Assembly: GCA_948474755.1 (NCBI GenBank)
Contig: CAOLHI010003122.1
Location: forward strand, 1-64,000
DNA length: 64,000 nt
Direction: 5' to 3'
Source of the DNA: Ctenosaura bakeri
Lineage: Eukaryota; Chordata; Lepidosauria; Squamata; Iguanidae
Made by a program: the position numbers and the translations under genes. The notes below the pieces were generated by a model. The model searched no databases, was not told the origin of the DNA, and saw only the letters and a program-made list of their open reading frames with translations. Positions 10,925 through 23,145 of the stretch are shown one piece after another. Each line of letters begins with the position of its first letter. Position 1 is the first letter of the stretch.

Positions 10925-11082
10925 GTAATCGTTGACTTCAGGAATTCATTTGTAATGAGGACTTCAGGAGTTCAGCTGTAAGGACTACATTTTATTTTGA
11001 AACTTTGTACATGATCATTTGGATGCAGTTGTTCTATTCATCAAATATTGCAGCCTGATTCTTTTCTTTTCTTTTTTTTCAG

Positions 11083-11211
11083 TTGGGAGAGCAGTTCAAC
11101 AAACTTGGTTTTTTCAAGTTTGAAATTTCTCTTATGCACATCTACCCAATCCCACTGCCCTTGCTTTCTAAAGTATCTGAGGAGGTGATAGAAGGTCATA
11201 ACTGCTATTAA
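11083..11211 (+). other. Weak candidate exon (splice acceptor then 42 open codons)
   Basis: A strong pyrimidine tract (cttttcttttcttttttttc) ends in ag at 11081-11082. The frame starting at 11083 is open for 42 codons, begins LGEQFNKLGFF, and stops with TAA at 11209-11211. I do not recognise the peptide. A second frame is also open for most of the segment, so chance is quite possible. An AATAAA-like signal lies near 11488. It is listed only because the acceptor is good. Confidence 0.12.
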
Positions 11212-12989
11212 CATCAGCAGGAATTGTGTGGCATATTTCTTACTTGTGCTGCCCCGAAAATTCTGAGGGGCAAATTTGTTTTATAGTAGACCTGCAATGA
11301 GCATTTGAAGTGTACTAAAGACTATGTGGTTGCAGATTAATTTACTAAAATAATTGCATGAATGAACAAACATCCTGGATTATGTACACTTATGGTGCCC
11401 TTAATCACAGAGGTTAATAATCTACACCAGAGCAGAAGCATAGCCTAAATTTTTCATTTACATTGAAATAGAAATGCGTAAAGAAAAAAATAAAACAAAA
11501 GTCTCCAGCTATATTGCTTCATTTCTAGACCTGTTGGCATTTTCTCTTTCACCTCCTCCCCACCTAAGCTGTATATATTTTAGGTTTCTTTTTCACTGAG
11601 ATGTATAGACTTCTGGTGATAGCAAACTTGTCTCTAAATTTCCAGAAGATATGCAACTATTATACTGTCATGGTAAAATGCCATACTTTTAACGTTGTCA
11701 CCATGGGACCCTTTTCTTTTTCAGACATAGGGTTGAATACTAACATTACATGATTTCTAAAACACCTTCAATACAGCTTTTAATGAACTGACCTCTTGTT
11801 TAACCCTCTGTTTGTGAAATATCACTACACAGTTGGTGGTTTTCAATTTCATGGATTTAATTTTTTGTGAGTTTCTCCAACCCCTTCTCCCCACCACTAC
11901 CTCAAGTGCATCTTTTGGCCATGCAGTCCTTTAAAAACCTGCCTCTGGTCCTCCTTCTCCTCTTTCGCCAGCCTCTGCCCGGCCAGCTAAGGACAGCTCA
12001 AAGCCTGATTTCTCAGCATCACAAACCCTCTCTCATGCCCAAACACACACACATATCCAAAGGAGATGAATGAGACAGAGGAAATAGAAGGCCACCATAC
12101 TGACCTTTCCCTCTCCTTTCCCAGATGTGGTTTGGACCCTGGGTGTCTGTTCTCCCATAGGTGCCCTGGCACCCTTCTCACAGTTGTACACACACATTTT
12201 AATATTTGCACTTTTTCCACTTTTGCAGGGGTCCTATGCCCCTAACCTTAGCAAATGTGGAGCTCCAACTGTACTCCAAGCCAGAAGGGTAGATATCTTT
12301 TAAAAGGATATTGAAGTAAGATAGGGCTATTTCACACATTACATATTCAGCAACAAATCTGGGGTTTTCAGCAAGTCTATACTCAATGGAAAGGCAAATC
12401 CTAGGTTCTTGATGAATGGAGGACTGTGATTTAGCTTATTACTTTAGTTTAAATATTTCTGGCCACTTTTCAAAAATACACAGTCCTTACAAGCTATACA
12501 AGAAATAGGAAAAAGTAAAAGCATAATTGAAAGCGATAGTTTACAAAAAAAGAACATTTAAAAAACTGGTTAAACCATACCTAAAATTAGCAAGCAGTTC
12601 AAAACACAATTTTAGACTGTCAGTAAAACCATCAACAACATATAGCCCTCAATAATCCAAAAACCAGTCACATGCTTAATAAATATATTGCAACTGAAAG
12701 CCATTTGGAACAAATGGGTATTCAGGAGCCATTTGAAAGCTGGAACTTACAGAAATTGCCAACTGCATGTTCCATGGAAAAGAATGAGACCAAATAGATT
12801 CAATTGCTGAAATGAACCTGCCCTTAGCACCTGCCAGTCTTATTGATCTCAAAGTTGGGCTAGGAGGTATGGGCTCTGGTGCCAGACAGGTTAACGAAAG
12901 GACACTGAATGCATGCATTTTCAAACACTAGTTCCCAGAAACATTCTTGGTGTATATCCAAAAATAAGTCAAATATAATGGTAAGAACC
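11212..12989. other. No recognisable feature
   Basis: Mostly AT-rich, with a C/T-rich patch at 11875-11990. No repeat family, exon or RNA gene was recognised. Confidence 0.4.
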
Positions 12990-13143
12990 ATGTGGTAGTA
13001 GAACAGACTGCCCCATAGGCTGGTGGACTCTTCTTCACTGAGATTTTAACACAGCAGTTAGATGGTTACTTTTCAAGAGTGCTTTAATTGTGGTTTTCTA
13101 CACTATTAGATGACCTTTTCAGTCCATTCTAACTCTATGATAT
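12990..13143 (+). mobile_element. CR1 LINE 3' tail, diverged
   Basis: The sequence runs cttcttcactgagatttt, then gagtgctttaattgtggt, then ccattctaactctatgat. This is the CR1 3' UTR and terminal repeat read on the plus strand. It is short and mutated, so an old copy. Confidence 0.7.
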
Positions 13144-13388
13144 ACTAAGTCCAGCAATTAGTGAGCTCTGGAAATAGCTGCCTTTGTTTAAACATAGTAA
13201 TTCCGGGACAACAATGGTAGTAGTTGTGGGTTATGTGCGTTCTAGTCATGGCTCAATATAGCTGGAGATCACTGGAGAAAGGTGGAAAAATGAGAAACTA
13301 GCACTGGTTTAGAACTGGATGGGGAGCAAGGTTCAAAAACCCATTCAGCCATGAATCTCCCTGAGATCCAGCATCTCCTTCAGGGTGT
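13144..13388. other. No recognisable feature
   Basis: Short gap between a CR1 tail and an L1 3' end; nothing recognised. Confidence 0.4.
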
Positions 13389-13727
13389 GTTTTTTTTAAA
13401 GACTATTTATTAATTTTAAAACAAACAATCAAATCCACAGTCAGAGAAATATACATTCAAAAAGAAAGAAAATAATTAAAACACGGTACCAGCACACTAA
13501 AATAATGAACACTAACTAACTAAACACTAACTTTGTAAAACACAAAAGGGTTCTGACTACCCCTGCCCAAAATGTAATGAAAGAAAAAAGATTTTAAAAT
13601 GTTTGTACTATCAGTACAGATCCAACCAAGTAATCATACTAGAATTGCTATTAACCATAGCCACAAATTTTTGCATCATTAGATTTCTTGTTGATCAAAA
13701 ACTCCATAAATGGTTTACAATCATTCC

Positions 13728-13741
13728 AAAAAAAAAAAAAA
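13728..13741. repeat. Poly-A run
   Basis: A run of A residues within the L1 copy. Confidence 0.9.
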
Positions 13742-15099
13742 GCTTCAGCTCACTTATCCTTTAAAACTTGTGTTACCTTGGCCATTTGGACTTACTCAGC
13801 AACCTTAACAATCCGTTCTTCCATCATCAGTGCTTCAGCCTGTTTCCAGGTTTGAGTGAACAATATTCTTGCTGCTGTTACCATATAACAAAGAGGTAAT
13901 CAATATTTACTATCCAATTCTTTATCCATAATACCGTACAAAAAATTTGCTGGTGACATTACAAAATCCATCTTTAAATTTTCTTGGATTAGCCTATAAA
14001 TCTTAAACCAATAACTTTTCACCTTCTTTCACATGTGAAGAAGGAGCCCTCCTTACCTTAATATCCCCAACACTGGTTTGAAATATTCTGAGATATTTTC
14101 AAAACTTATTTGGGGTTAGATGTTATCTACACACCATCTTATACATGTTTTCTTTTAAATTATTATACAAAGTATACTTTATATCTTTAGATCACATTTT
14201 ACTCTTATATCTATTTGAATATTGTGACCAAAAATTTGGGCCCACCTAATCATATACCCTTTAATAGGTTCATCTTCTGTCTCTAGTTTCAAAAGACATT
14301 TGTATACTTTTTAATTATATGGTCATCAACTTAATACAACTCTAAATAAAACTCATTTTCTCCAACCTCTATGGCTGAATCTCTCTTGATGAAATCTATC
14401 CTTGAGTTGCATATAAGCAAGCCAATTAAGATTTTTGCCTTCCTTAAGAAGAATTTCACTTGATTTAAACTGCCAACTGTCTTGTCCAAAATACAAAAGG
14501 TCATCAGAAAATAACCGTCTCCAATTTTTAATCCATTCTTTCCTGGAAAAAAAGGCTTCCTAGGGTGAGGTGGCTAATACTATCTTAGAAAAAATTCTCT
14601 GCTTATATTTTGTACCACATGCATAGAAGAGCCTTTGGAATGCAATGGTTTTTAAATTCACCATATGCCTTAACTTTATTATACCAAAACTGACTATGCT
14701 CCCTAAATCTTAAATCATGACCTTCAAGTTCCAAGAGTTTTCATCTCTAAGAAATATCAGTTCCTTCACCCATACAAAACAATAGGCCTCATAATACAGC
14801 TTAATATTAGAAATTCCCAGACCACCCCTTACTTTACCATCATACAATGTTTTAAATTTTCTTCTGGGTTTCCTTGCCTGCCAGACAAATCTGGAATTTT
14901 TTTATGCCATTGTACAAAGGATATTCCATTCTTTATAATGGAGACTGTTTGAAAGTAGAATAAAGTCTTGACAAAACATTTGCTTTTCTTATAGCAGTCC
15001 TCTCCAAAAGGGATAAATTTAACTTTCCTAATTTTTAAAAATCTCTTTTAATTTCATTCCAGACTTTTCTTTTCATAATTATTTTGAAACAAAATAATG

Positions 15100-15318
15100 G
15101 AAAAGGCTAATGCTCTCGCTAAACTTGTAAATATTTGTGGATTGAGTATGTTGGTATTTGACAAGATATGTATAAGAGAGACAAAGGATTCAACTGGAAA
15201 ATTCTTGAAATACAGAAGTGGGGAGAGGGACAGAAGAACCATAATAATGATATACATATTTGTGTTTATATATGTTTTTATGTATTTTGAAAATAATAAA
15301 AAATTCCAAATAAGAAAA
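15100..15318 (+). mobile_element. L1-like 3' fragment inserted into the minus-strand L1
   Basis: The segment is flanked on both sides by aaaataatg (15091-15099 and 15319-15327), a 9-bp target duplication. It ends in an A-rich tail (aataataaaaaattcc). Its tail resembles the AT-rich 3' stretch of the insertion at 24651-25044. It is 5'-truncated. The L1 identity is inferred from the tail and the duplication; the duplication itself is read directly. Confidence 0.65.
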
Positions 15319-15740
15319 AAAATAATGTTATTCTTCATAATTGTAACTCTGAGATTAATTCCTTTTTTCACTTTCAAATTAGAAAGAGCAGTTAGTTCAT
15401 TTTCCTCTTCCGAAGACATGTTTCTAGCCAACCATTTTGTTCTATCACAGTTCACTTTAAACCTGGAGCATGTCCCAGATGTGTTAATTTTTTCCAAAAA
15501 AACTTTCATTAAGTCCATGGATTTTGTGTCATCAAGACATCCACAAAAGCCCTCAGTTTATGCTGTTCTTTTTCTTTTTTTAACCTTCACTCCACAAATT
15601 CTATCATGTTGTCTGAGATCTCTCAGTAAAGTCTCCAATGCCAAAATAAACAGTAAGGGTGAGAGGGTACAACTCAGTGTAGTTCCCTTTTGTATCTGAG
15701 CACCTCCTTCAGCTTTTAACAGAAAAATCACAAGTGCCAA

Positions 15741-16480
15741 AGGCTAAAGTGGCATCAGTGGCACTTGGAAATGTGTTATTAGCAAAGATGTAGCTGGCAA
15801 GAAGCCACATTTTGTCTGTTCTGTTTTACTAACTACCTTGGACTCTGGTAATACTATTTCCTTTGCCACTGCTGATAAGTCTGAGCTGACACACGCTTTC
15901 ACCCACAACTGTATATTTTAGCTGTCATTATTTGTTTAAACATTTCAGCTCACTCAGCCATTGGCAGCAGCCTTGAGTTTCCCTCAGGGCACATCGTAGC
16001 AACAGCTGAGTGATCTTGCCAAACGTTTTCCTTCTATTTTTTGAAAATAGGAAAACAAAGCCAAACACTGAGTATTTAATACCTTTCCCAGCTAATAAAA
16101 AGGAGACTACTTGGACGTTAGACACGGCTCAGCAACAGAAATGCTTATTGTGAGTGCATCTTGTTTCTATTCAGTGCTTCTCATCAGGTAGCCACATGTG
16201 GCTTTTGTTTGTGTTTCATGATGTGTGGATAAGGGTAACTACTGTCACCTTCCCATTTCATTGTACAAAGGTTGGTATGGTAGTTGTGTTGCTACAACTC
16301 TGTACGATGCTACTTGTCCCTTAGGATGTGAGCTGGAATCATATCTCCAGTTACATTGATTAATTTAAACCATTTTAATCAATTAAAAACACCTAGACAA
16401 GTAATTGAGCAACACTTTTTTAAAAAAACTTTAAAATTATTATTAAAATTTGGGAAAATATATCCATAAAAGAGAAGTAG
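15741..16480. other. No recognisable feature
   Basis: Nothing recognised beyond short open frames expected by chance. Confidence 0.4.
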
Positions 16481-16621
16481 GATATAACTGATAAGAAAAA
16501 AAGCATTTGCCTTTCTCATCAGAATTTTTTAAGGATATGCATAGAGAAAACTAGGACAGGGGAAAAAATGCTTTCCTTGGTATAAAAATTCCATTCCATT
16601 TTTTTTCTTATCAGTTATATC
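16481..16621. repeat. Inverted repeat with perfect 22-nt arms
   Basis: The left arm 16481-16502 (gatataactgataagaaaaa...) and right arm 16600-16621 (...tttcttatcagttatatc) are exact reverse complements. Just inside are agcattt and aaatgct, which could extend the stem. It may be a small MITE; no target duplication was clear. Confidence 0.7.
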
Positions 16622-17949
16622 TTTGTTGGCATTGTTATCTCAGGGATCAAAGAAACATGCACTGTTTCAACAGTGATACAGTCTTATTGTATATACAGCA
16701 TTATGTGGCTGTTTGAGCTATACTGTGTGATTATTCTGAATCTAAAGACAAAGAAGAAAAGTATTTTACCTCACCTTTTTCTCCCATGTAGAGGGAGAAA
16801 AGAGAATGAGTTATTAAAATTCTCAGTGCACCAAAATTAAACCTTTCTGCACATGAAGGAAAAGTGCTGGCTGTATACAATATTTGAGTGTGTGAGGCAG
16901 TGCTGATTGAAAAAGGTAATGACAAATGCTGCCAAATTTAATTTTTACATAAGTAGAAAATTCCAATATATCCCTTTTTGGTTTCAATAGAGGAAATTTC
17001 TCTAAAAGAAGAGAACTGACAAAAAGGGACTTGAGCAAAAGGGAATGCCACTTTCGAAGAAACTACCTTTTCACCCAGGCACCTCATCAGCCAAAGGGTT
17101 TCTGTGGTACTGAGATTAGGGGGCTGGAAAATGACTGTATGCCATGCTCTGTCAGCTAGAGAACCCACTGAGAACAGACAGGTGGAGAGACCCCTTGGAG
17201 TCCTACTACAACTGCTTCTCACAATGCAACCATTCCATTGGTAATGACCACAAATGTGAATCCCAAAACTTATGAGACTAAATTCAGCTGACTGCCTTGT
17301 TAATAATAAACAAGATGCCAGCCAAATCTCTCAAAGCCCTTTCATTTTTAGGATTGCCCTAAATGAAAACTGACACAAACAAAAGAGACCAATAATGAAT
17401 ATCTTTTGTAAATACAAGAATGAGAAACCCACTAGAGAAGTAGCTGCAGTGTTAAATGAAACTGAATTAAAAGAGTGCTTGAAAAGATAAAGACATTGAA
17501 GATACACTAAATGATTTTTTTCATGTGACTTCTATGTCTGAAATATTATTTTTAGGAGGGGAAAAGGAGGAGATGAGGCAAATATTGGCAAGAAGAGAGG
17601 AAATTCTGGAACTTACTGAGAAACTGCTAATAAATCTACAGCTCCCAATGACATTCCTCCAAATGTTCTTTTAAAAACTGAATTGTGACTCTACTGATGT
17701 TCTGACTAAAATAATATATCCCTAACACCAGCCTCTGTGCCAGAAGCATGAAAAATGATCAGTGGAAGACTATTTTTATAAAGCAGGGGGAGAGGAGAGA
17801 TTAAGTGGGAGGAGACAATTACCGTCTTGTTAGGTAAATGTCTATGCCATGTAAATTGGTGGAAATCATTATCTGATATATAAAAGTAAAGTTTGTCTGT
17901 TTGTCCATGTTAGGCAAGAAGATCTCATACGATTGGCTGCCTAAGAAGA
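16622..17949. other. No recognisable feature
   Basis: AT-rich sequence; no repeat family or exon recognised. Confidence 0.4.
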
Positions 17950-18018
17950 TTCTATGGAATCCTGGGCTTTGCAATTTAGGGAGGGGCCATTAGAATTCTC
18001 AGCCAGAGAGCTCTTAGG
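17950..18018. mobile_element. MITE arm fragment
   Basis: It carries the ctatggaatcctgggctttg core and gggaggggccat of the fold-back MITEs at 9617-9822 and 56310-56489, but only one arm is recognisable. Confidence 0.6.
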
Positions 18019-18225
18019 CCTGGGCAGTTGCTATGGAGACAAGGCCTAGCAGCAAGGGGGAGGGCAGTGTATTCCCTCAAAAAAAACAAACCTCTGTATG
18101 TTAACAACTCTGAATATAGATTGGACTGGAGAATATGGGGGAAAAGTTACAGGTACTGGACAAGACAATTTGGGAAATTAGAGACACAGGATCTCAATCT
18201 ATATATTTCAACTGCATCTAATTCC

Positions 18226-18243
18226 TAAGGTAAGGTAAGGTAA
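18226..18243. repeat. Short (GGTAA)n tandem repeat
   Basis: About three and a half units of ggtaa/taagg. Confidence 0.8.
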
Positions 18244-19307
18244 TTCGTAAGGCATTTCTAACAAGTATTACCTATGAAAAAATAAGATCCCAAGCATCAC
18301 TGGGTATATACACTAGGTGAAGATAAAATTGATACATAGGGAAAGATAAGCCTTGCTAAAAAAAGAATCGATATGACTGTTGCAAAGGTAAGTCCCTTCT
18401 CACTCACCTTTTTAAAGTTTCCCGGAAATGTCAATAGTCAGGAATAATCCAACTGATACTGTTTACTTGGAATTCCAAAGGCTTTTTGTAAAGTCTTGCA
18501 CTGGAGAGTCACGAACAAACTTAACCATGAAGGGAAAGGAGGAAAAGTCCTCCCATAGGTTGAAAATGGGTTATCTCTTTCTTATAACGCCAGGATCATT
18601 CAGAACCCAATCTGGGAGATTTGAGAGAGATCAGAGAAACTGTTTCATACATTGGAACTGATTGCAAAAAGAAATAGTGATGGCTGCCAATATGGGTGCC
18701 TTTAACTAGAGACTAGACACATATGTGGAGGATAGGACAAGCTAATTATAGATATAGATCACTCTTAATATCAGAGGCAGCATGCTTCTATATATCACGT
18801 GTGAGGGGACATGAGGATGCTGTGCCACTCACATCCTGCTAGTGAGCTCCCCATGGACATCTGGTTCACTGCTGTGCAAACCAAATGCTAGACTAGCAAG
18901 TCCTTTTGTCTAATCCAGCATGGTCCTTCTAATGATCATAATTTATTATTGTTGCCATGGCAGTGTTGCTGTCTTTGTCTAACCAGATTCTCATTTTTCA
19001 CCATATGGCCATTTTAGAGATCTCTTCTCAGAAGCTTTCCGTGTTTCTTTCTTCTCCTTTTTTAAAAATTTACTTTTAAAATTGTTCTTAATTACTTTGA
19101 AAGAATGTCTTATGTATTTTATTATACATCACTTTGGCAACACCTGGCAGACAGAAAAATGATGAATAAGTGCAATGAGTGAGTGAATGATTAATTGGAT
19201 AAATGAGCAATGAAACAGGTATGTGGAATCTGGATGCATTTTCAAGCACTAGAACACTACATTCTTTCTTTCTCTCAAATTTTCCCTCACTCTCTCATTC
19301 TCTCTCA
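18244..19307. other. No recognisable feature
   Basis: Nothing recognised. Confidence 0.4.
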
Positions 19308-19322
19308 AACACACACACACAC
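19308..19322. repeat. (AC)n microsatellite
   Basis: About seven AC units following a tctctc-rich stretch. Confidence 0.9.
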
Positions 19323-20579
19323 ATGTGACAACAAATACACCCAGCAGTGTCCACTATATCTATGTCTTTATTACTTATTTGATGTGTTCAGTTCCTAAAG
19401 GCCACTTACCCTGTAGTGACTGCTTAAAAAAAAAAACAGAATAGGTGATAGCTTGAATCCAATGCTTAATCAATTCTTTCTTTCTTATATCTATGCCATG
19501 ATGTAACTGCTACTCTTCCTCCATCCCTCTCTCTGTATGTGCCAACCCAAGGGTCAAACTAAATACCATTTTAAAGATGCAGTTACCAGCCAAATCCTTT
19601 CCTTTTCTTTATTCAAAAGTAAAGAATCAGAAGCAATTCTCCCCAGATGCCAGCATAGTTGAGACTACATGAAAGAGAGCAAGCCACAATCTTCATTGCC
19701 AAAAGAGGGATTCATTTATTTGCAGGAAATTTGGGCATAGTGTTAACTGCTGGCCCAATGTATGCCATGCTGTTAGGAGCACTACATAGTCTTTAAATGG
19801 AAACAAGGACTATGTGTCTGTGTGCAAGCATTCAGTATCAGCCCTATGGGGAGAGTCCACATTTAACACAGTACATTTGTTTGCTGTGGGTAAAAAAGTG
19901 TTTCATGTAGCAACCAGTTAAATACCTACATCCTTGCACCAGGGAGCCCTAGCCTAATCAAGTTTCTCTGCTATGTGCCTACATACAGGTGTGTGTTTAT
20001 CCATTTGTTGTCGGAAGCCATGCTGTTCCTGCAGCAGTTGTGTCTGCAGTGGCGCATTAAGAGTGAACACAGTTTCAATTTAAGCATGTTTCCCTGCCGA
20101 TGAATGGGCTGTTACTAGCTCTATGCACATACTCTAAAGGGAATTATTTCAGGTCTGATTCTCTGTTTCATGCATTCACTAACTACACAACTAGCAGGTG
20201 ATCTCAATTTTACCAGATGTTTGCCAAGTGACTGCTGAAAACACACACCTTGAAATTGATAGACCCTTCAGGTGCCAGTGTGAGCTAAATGGAAGCAATG
20301 CAAGACGTCCTTTAGGAAAAGGACAAGCTATGTACATTTGACCAGAAAATGTAAAACAATAAGGGGACCATTTGGATTTCTCTTGTTCTGATATGGAACA
20401 AAAACTCAGGGAGGAGGACAATAATCCAGAATATAGAACGGCTTACTTGCAAAATGCATCAAGCAGGCAACAAATTCAAATGTCAGTTTCAGTAGCTGTT
20501 CCTAGTGGTCAGAGGGCTGAAATGACAAAATCATCAAGGAACTGTGTTCTGCTTCTTCCATTTATTTGGGGAATTAGAT
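19323..20579. other. No recognisable feature
   Basis: Unique-looking sequence with no recognised repeat. Confidence 0.4.
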
Positions 20580-20960
20580 GACACTCAAGTGTGTTAGCTT
20601 TTGTCCTCTTTCTGTTGTAAAGTGGGAGAGGTACTTTAATAAGCCAGCAGTGTTTTAGACAGTCCGTTAATGGGAAGATAAATAAATGAATAATTCCAAA
20701 TACCAGCACGAATATTCACAAATTCATATTTATTTTATCCACCAGCTCTGCCTCTAATGCTCTAATAAATTAAATTCTATTAGAAATGGTGTTCAGCTTT
20801 CATTCCTCTCAGGAATGCTTGTAATCCAATTTGTGTTGCTGGAGCATTTGCATAATATTTGCACTGCAATAAGTTTTTACTCTCCCAAAGATATAAATTA
20901 TATTGGTTTTAGATCTGACAGAAGTGGTTGTTTTGTTTCACACCTCTTCTGAGTCACTTT
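20580..20960. promoter_or_regulatory. Candidate conserved non-coding block (speculative)
   Basis: Repeat-free, CpG-poor DNA rich in homeobox-type and octamer-like words (cgttaatggg, aataaattaaattc, gagcatttgcataatatttg). No known repeat, microsatellite or long open frame lies in it. The look is that of a vertebrate conserved non-coding element, but conservation cannot be judged from one sequence. Confidence 0.2.
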
Positions 20961-23021
20961 TCTATGTAACATGCTTTGGATGAAGTACAACCTCCACATA
21001 GGAAGCAATTATTATTTTATTTTTAAACTGAGTAATCTCCTTTCTACAAAAGGATGTTCAAGGCAATGTTTACAGTGGCCAAGATCCAATATGGTGGGTC
21101 CCCTGACAAAACTTTGTCCATCAGCAGAACCAAGAAGTGATTATTCCTCATCCCCCACTTCTATATTAAATCCCTAGGAACTCTCAAACTGATTCTGAAG
21201 GGCTTCCTGGAGCTGTTTTTCAGGAGGTATGGAAGACTTGCTAAGGTGCTGGAGAGAAGGAAGTTCTGCCACATTAGCAGACATGCATCAATGCAAGGGT
21301 GGTTTGACCCATGGGCCACATGCAATTCCAACCCCTTTTTGTTCCTTCACCTCTCAACTTTCACAAAGACCCCACCCTTCACCAAAATAATTCCAGGCAA
21401 AAATAACCTTATTATTTTTAAGCAGCTCAGTTGTTACTCCTAGAAGAACCCCGCAGCAGTGAATTAAACTGACACTCCACCACCAATCTATCCCAAGAAA
21501 AGACCAGGCCAACTTAGAAGTCACAAGCAGAACTGATTCACAGTTGTGATGGTCAAAAATTGTGTGGTACAGACCTCTGTGATGTCAGCAAAGAAAACTG
21601 GCCCCTGCCATGGCTGCTGTTACATGCCTCCATATTAGTGCAATGTTAGACCAGGGGGATCTACCAACAATAGCCACAAACTGTGGTGACTGAAGATTAT
21701 CAAACACTTAGGATCTGAACAGAACACAGAGTAGACAACTGACCACAGTGTGCATATTATACTATAGGGTTATAATGGATGCTGACCTGTAGGTCATGTT
21801 GAGCTCAGTATAAAAAATTTACATTAAATGACCTCCAGGTCTCTGCAAAATACAACTGTTTTATAATTCAGTCATTTTACACATGCCCTTTTTATTATTA
21901 TTACACACCTTCAGATGTTGTAAATTCAGCACATGCAATTAATATTTCGCAAAAGCAATTGGATGGAGAAATACCACTTACAGCCTTGCTCAAGAGGCAA
22001 AATATGGTTTGTATCTGCTTTCACTAACCATTGCACAAAATGTTGCATGCAACATGCTTTCACAACACAATACAAAATTAGTATGTTATCTGATGTTAGT
22101 ATTACTTGTTTCTCTAATAGGAGCACAGAATGCTATCTTACATTGAAACAGAACATTGTTCCATCTGGTGGAGACTTGTCAGCACCGTTGGCAGTAGCCT
22201 TGCAGGGTATCAAGAAGAATTCCTTCTTTGCTCTGCCAGGCTATCACTGATATTCCCTGGTGGTGTTCCCATCCACCTGTCAACCAGGCCTGACCACGCT
22301 TGCCTTCACAGTCAGCTGAGAGCTGATGTTTTCAGTGGTAGGTTGGTCTTCAAAAATTGGTGCTACTTTATGGCATTCCCAGTTCTGTGCTGTTTCACTT
22401 TCCCTTTTATTCAACCAGGAACCACCTTTTTGAAGAACCTTCTGCTGAAAAAAGTCTCAGCAGAAGCATATGTCTGTAGCTTATAAAGATAAACAAAGGA
22501 AGAAAAAGCAACGACCAAGTGGCTTTGCAAATATCCAAAATGGGAGGATAAGTACTAAAGGACTCCTCAGAGTGGACAGCTAAATACTCCATGCCAGCAA
22601 CAGCTGATACCTTATAATACAATAGCAGTTTCCATTCCAGCCTGAATATTAGCAGTGTATGTTAAACCATGTTAAAAGTATTGCAGTTTGCCTATAGAGT
22701 TGATAACAATGTGCAAGAGGTGTTCAGTTTTATATCCAGATCTAATTGAGAAGAGTGTTCAGTAAACAAAACAGAGAATGAGAAGTGGAACTAGGAGAAA
22801 GTAAATACAACTGTAATAGATGGAGTAAAATAAAGAACTGAAAATTAAATGTCCATGGATGCTAATGCTAGACAAGAGGCAGATCAACACCAGTCTGAAG
22901 GCAATGATTACTGACTTAATAGGCATCTGTCTTCTCTAATTTTAGTTTAAACTTAGTTAATAGCAAACACATGCATACAGCCCCATGAAGATTAGAAAGG
23001 AAGCCAAAAGTATGAAAATAG
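20961..23021. other. No recognisable feature
   Basis: Only short open frames (up to 118 codons, at 22130-22486) with no recognised product. No repeat family was identified. Confidence 0.4.
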
Positions 23022-23145
23022 CAGTCCTATGACAATTCAACCAAGTGAATAAAAGTCATACTATGAACTTGCGAGAATCAAAACAAAAAGATAAGTTTCT
23101 ATCACTGATCCAGAAAAAAAAGCCCGAGGGTGAAGTTCGATGGAA
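23022..23145. repeat. Diverged two-copy repeat, copy 1
   Basis: It matches 27724-27832: both run through a caagtgaataaaa word, catactatgarcttg, gagaa, atcactgatcca and agcc(c/t)gaggg. The family is unknown. Confidence 0.6.

Larger units (their letters stand above)
13389..15740 (-). mobile_element. L1 LINE, 3' half of ORF2, broken and interrupted
   Basis: The minus strand reads as the C-terminal half of an L1 ORF2. At 15740-15558 the peptide contains CTLSPLLFILALETLLRDLR, the L1 reverse-transcriptase block that follows the RQGC-type motif. Around 14890-14600 it gives GGLGISNIKLYYEAY, another L1 landmark. The T-run at 13389-13397 would be the poly-A tail. Frameshifts and stops are present throughout, so it is non-functional. 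A plus-strand L1 tail is inserted at 15100-15318; removing it restores an L1-like reading across the join. The 5' edge near 15740 is approximate. Confidence 0.85.

Noticed and set aside
15097..15699. 200-codon plus-strand open frame, the longest in the window
   Set aside because: It starts in a nested L1 tail (15100-15318) and continues antisense through the minus-strand L1 ORF2. The frame has no recognised domain.
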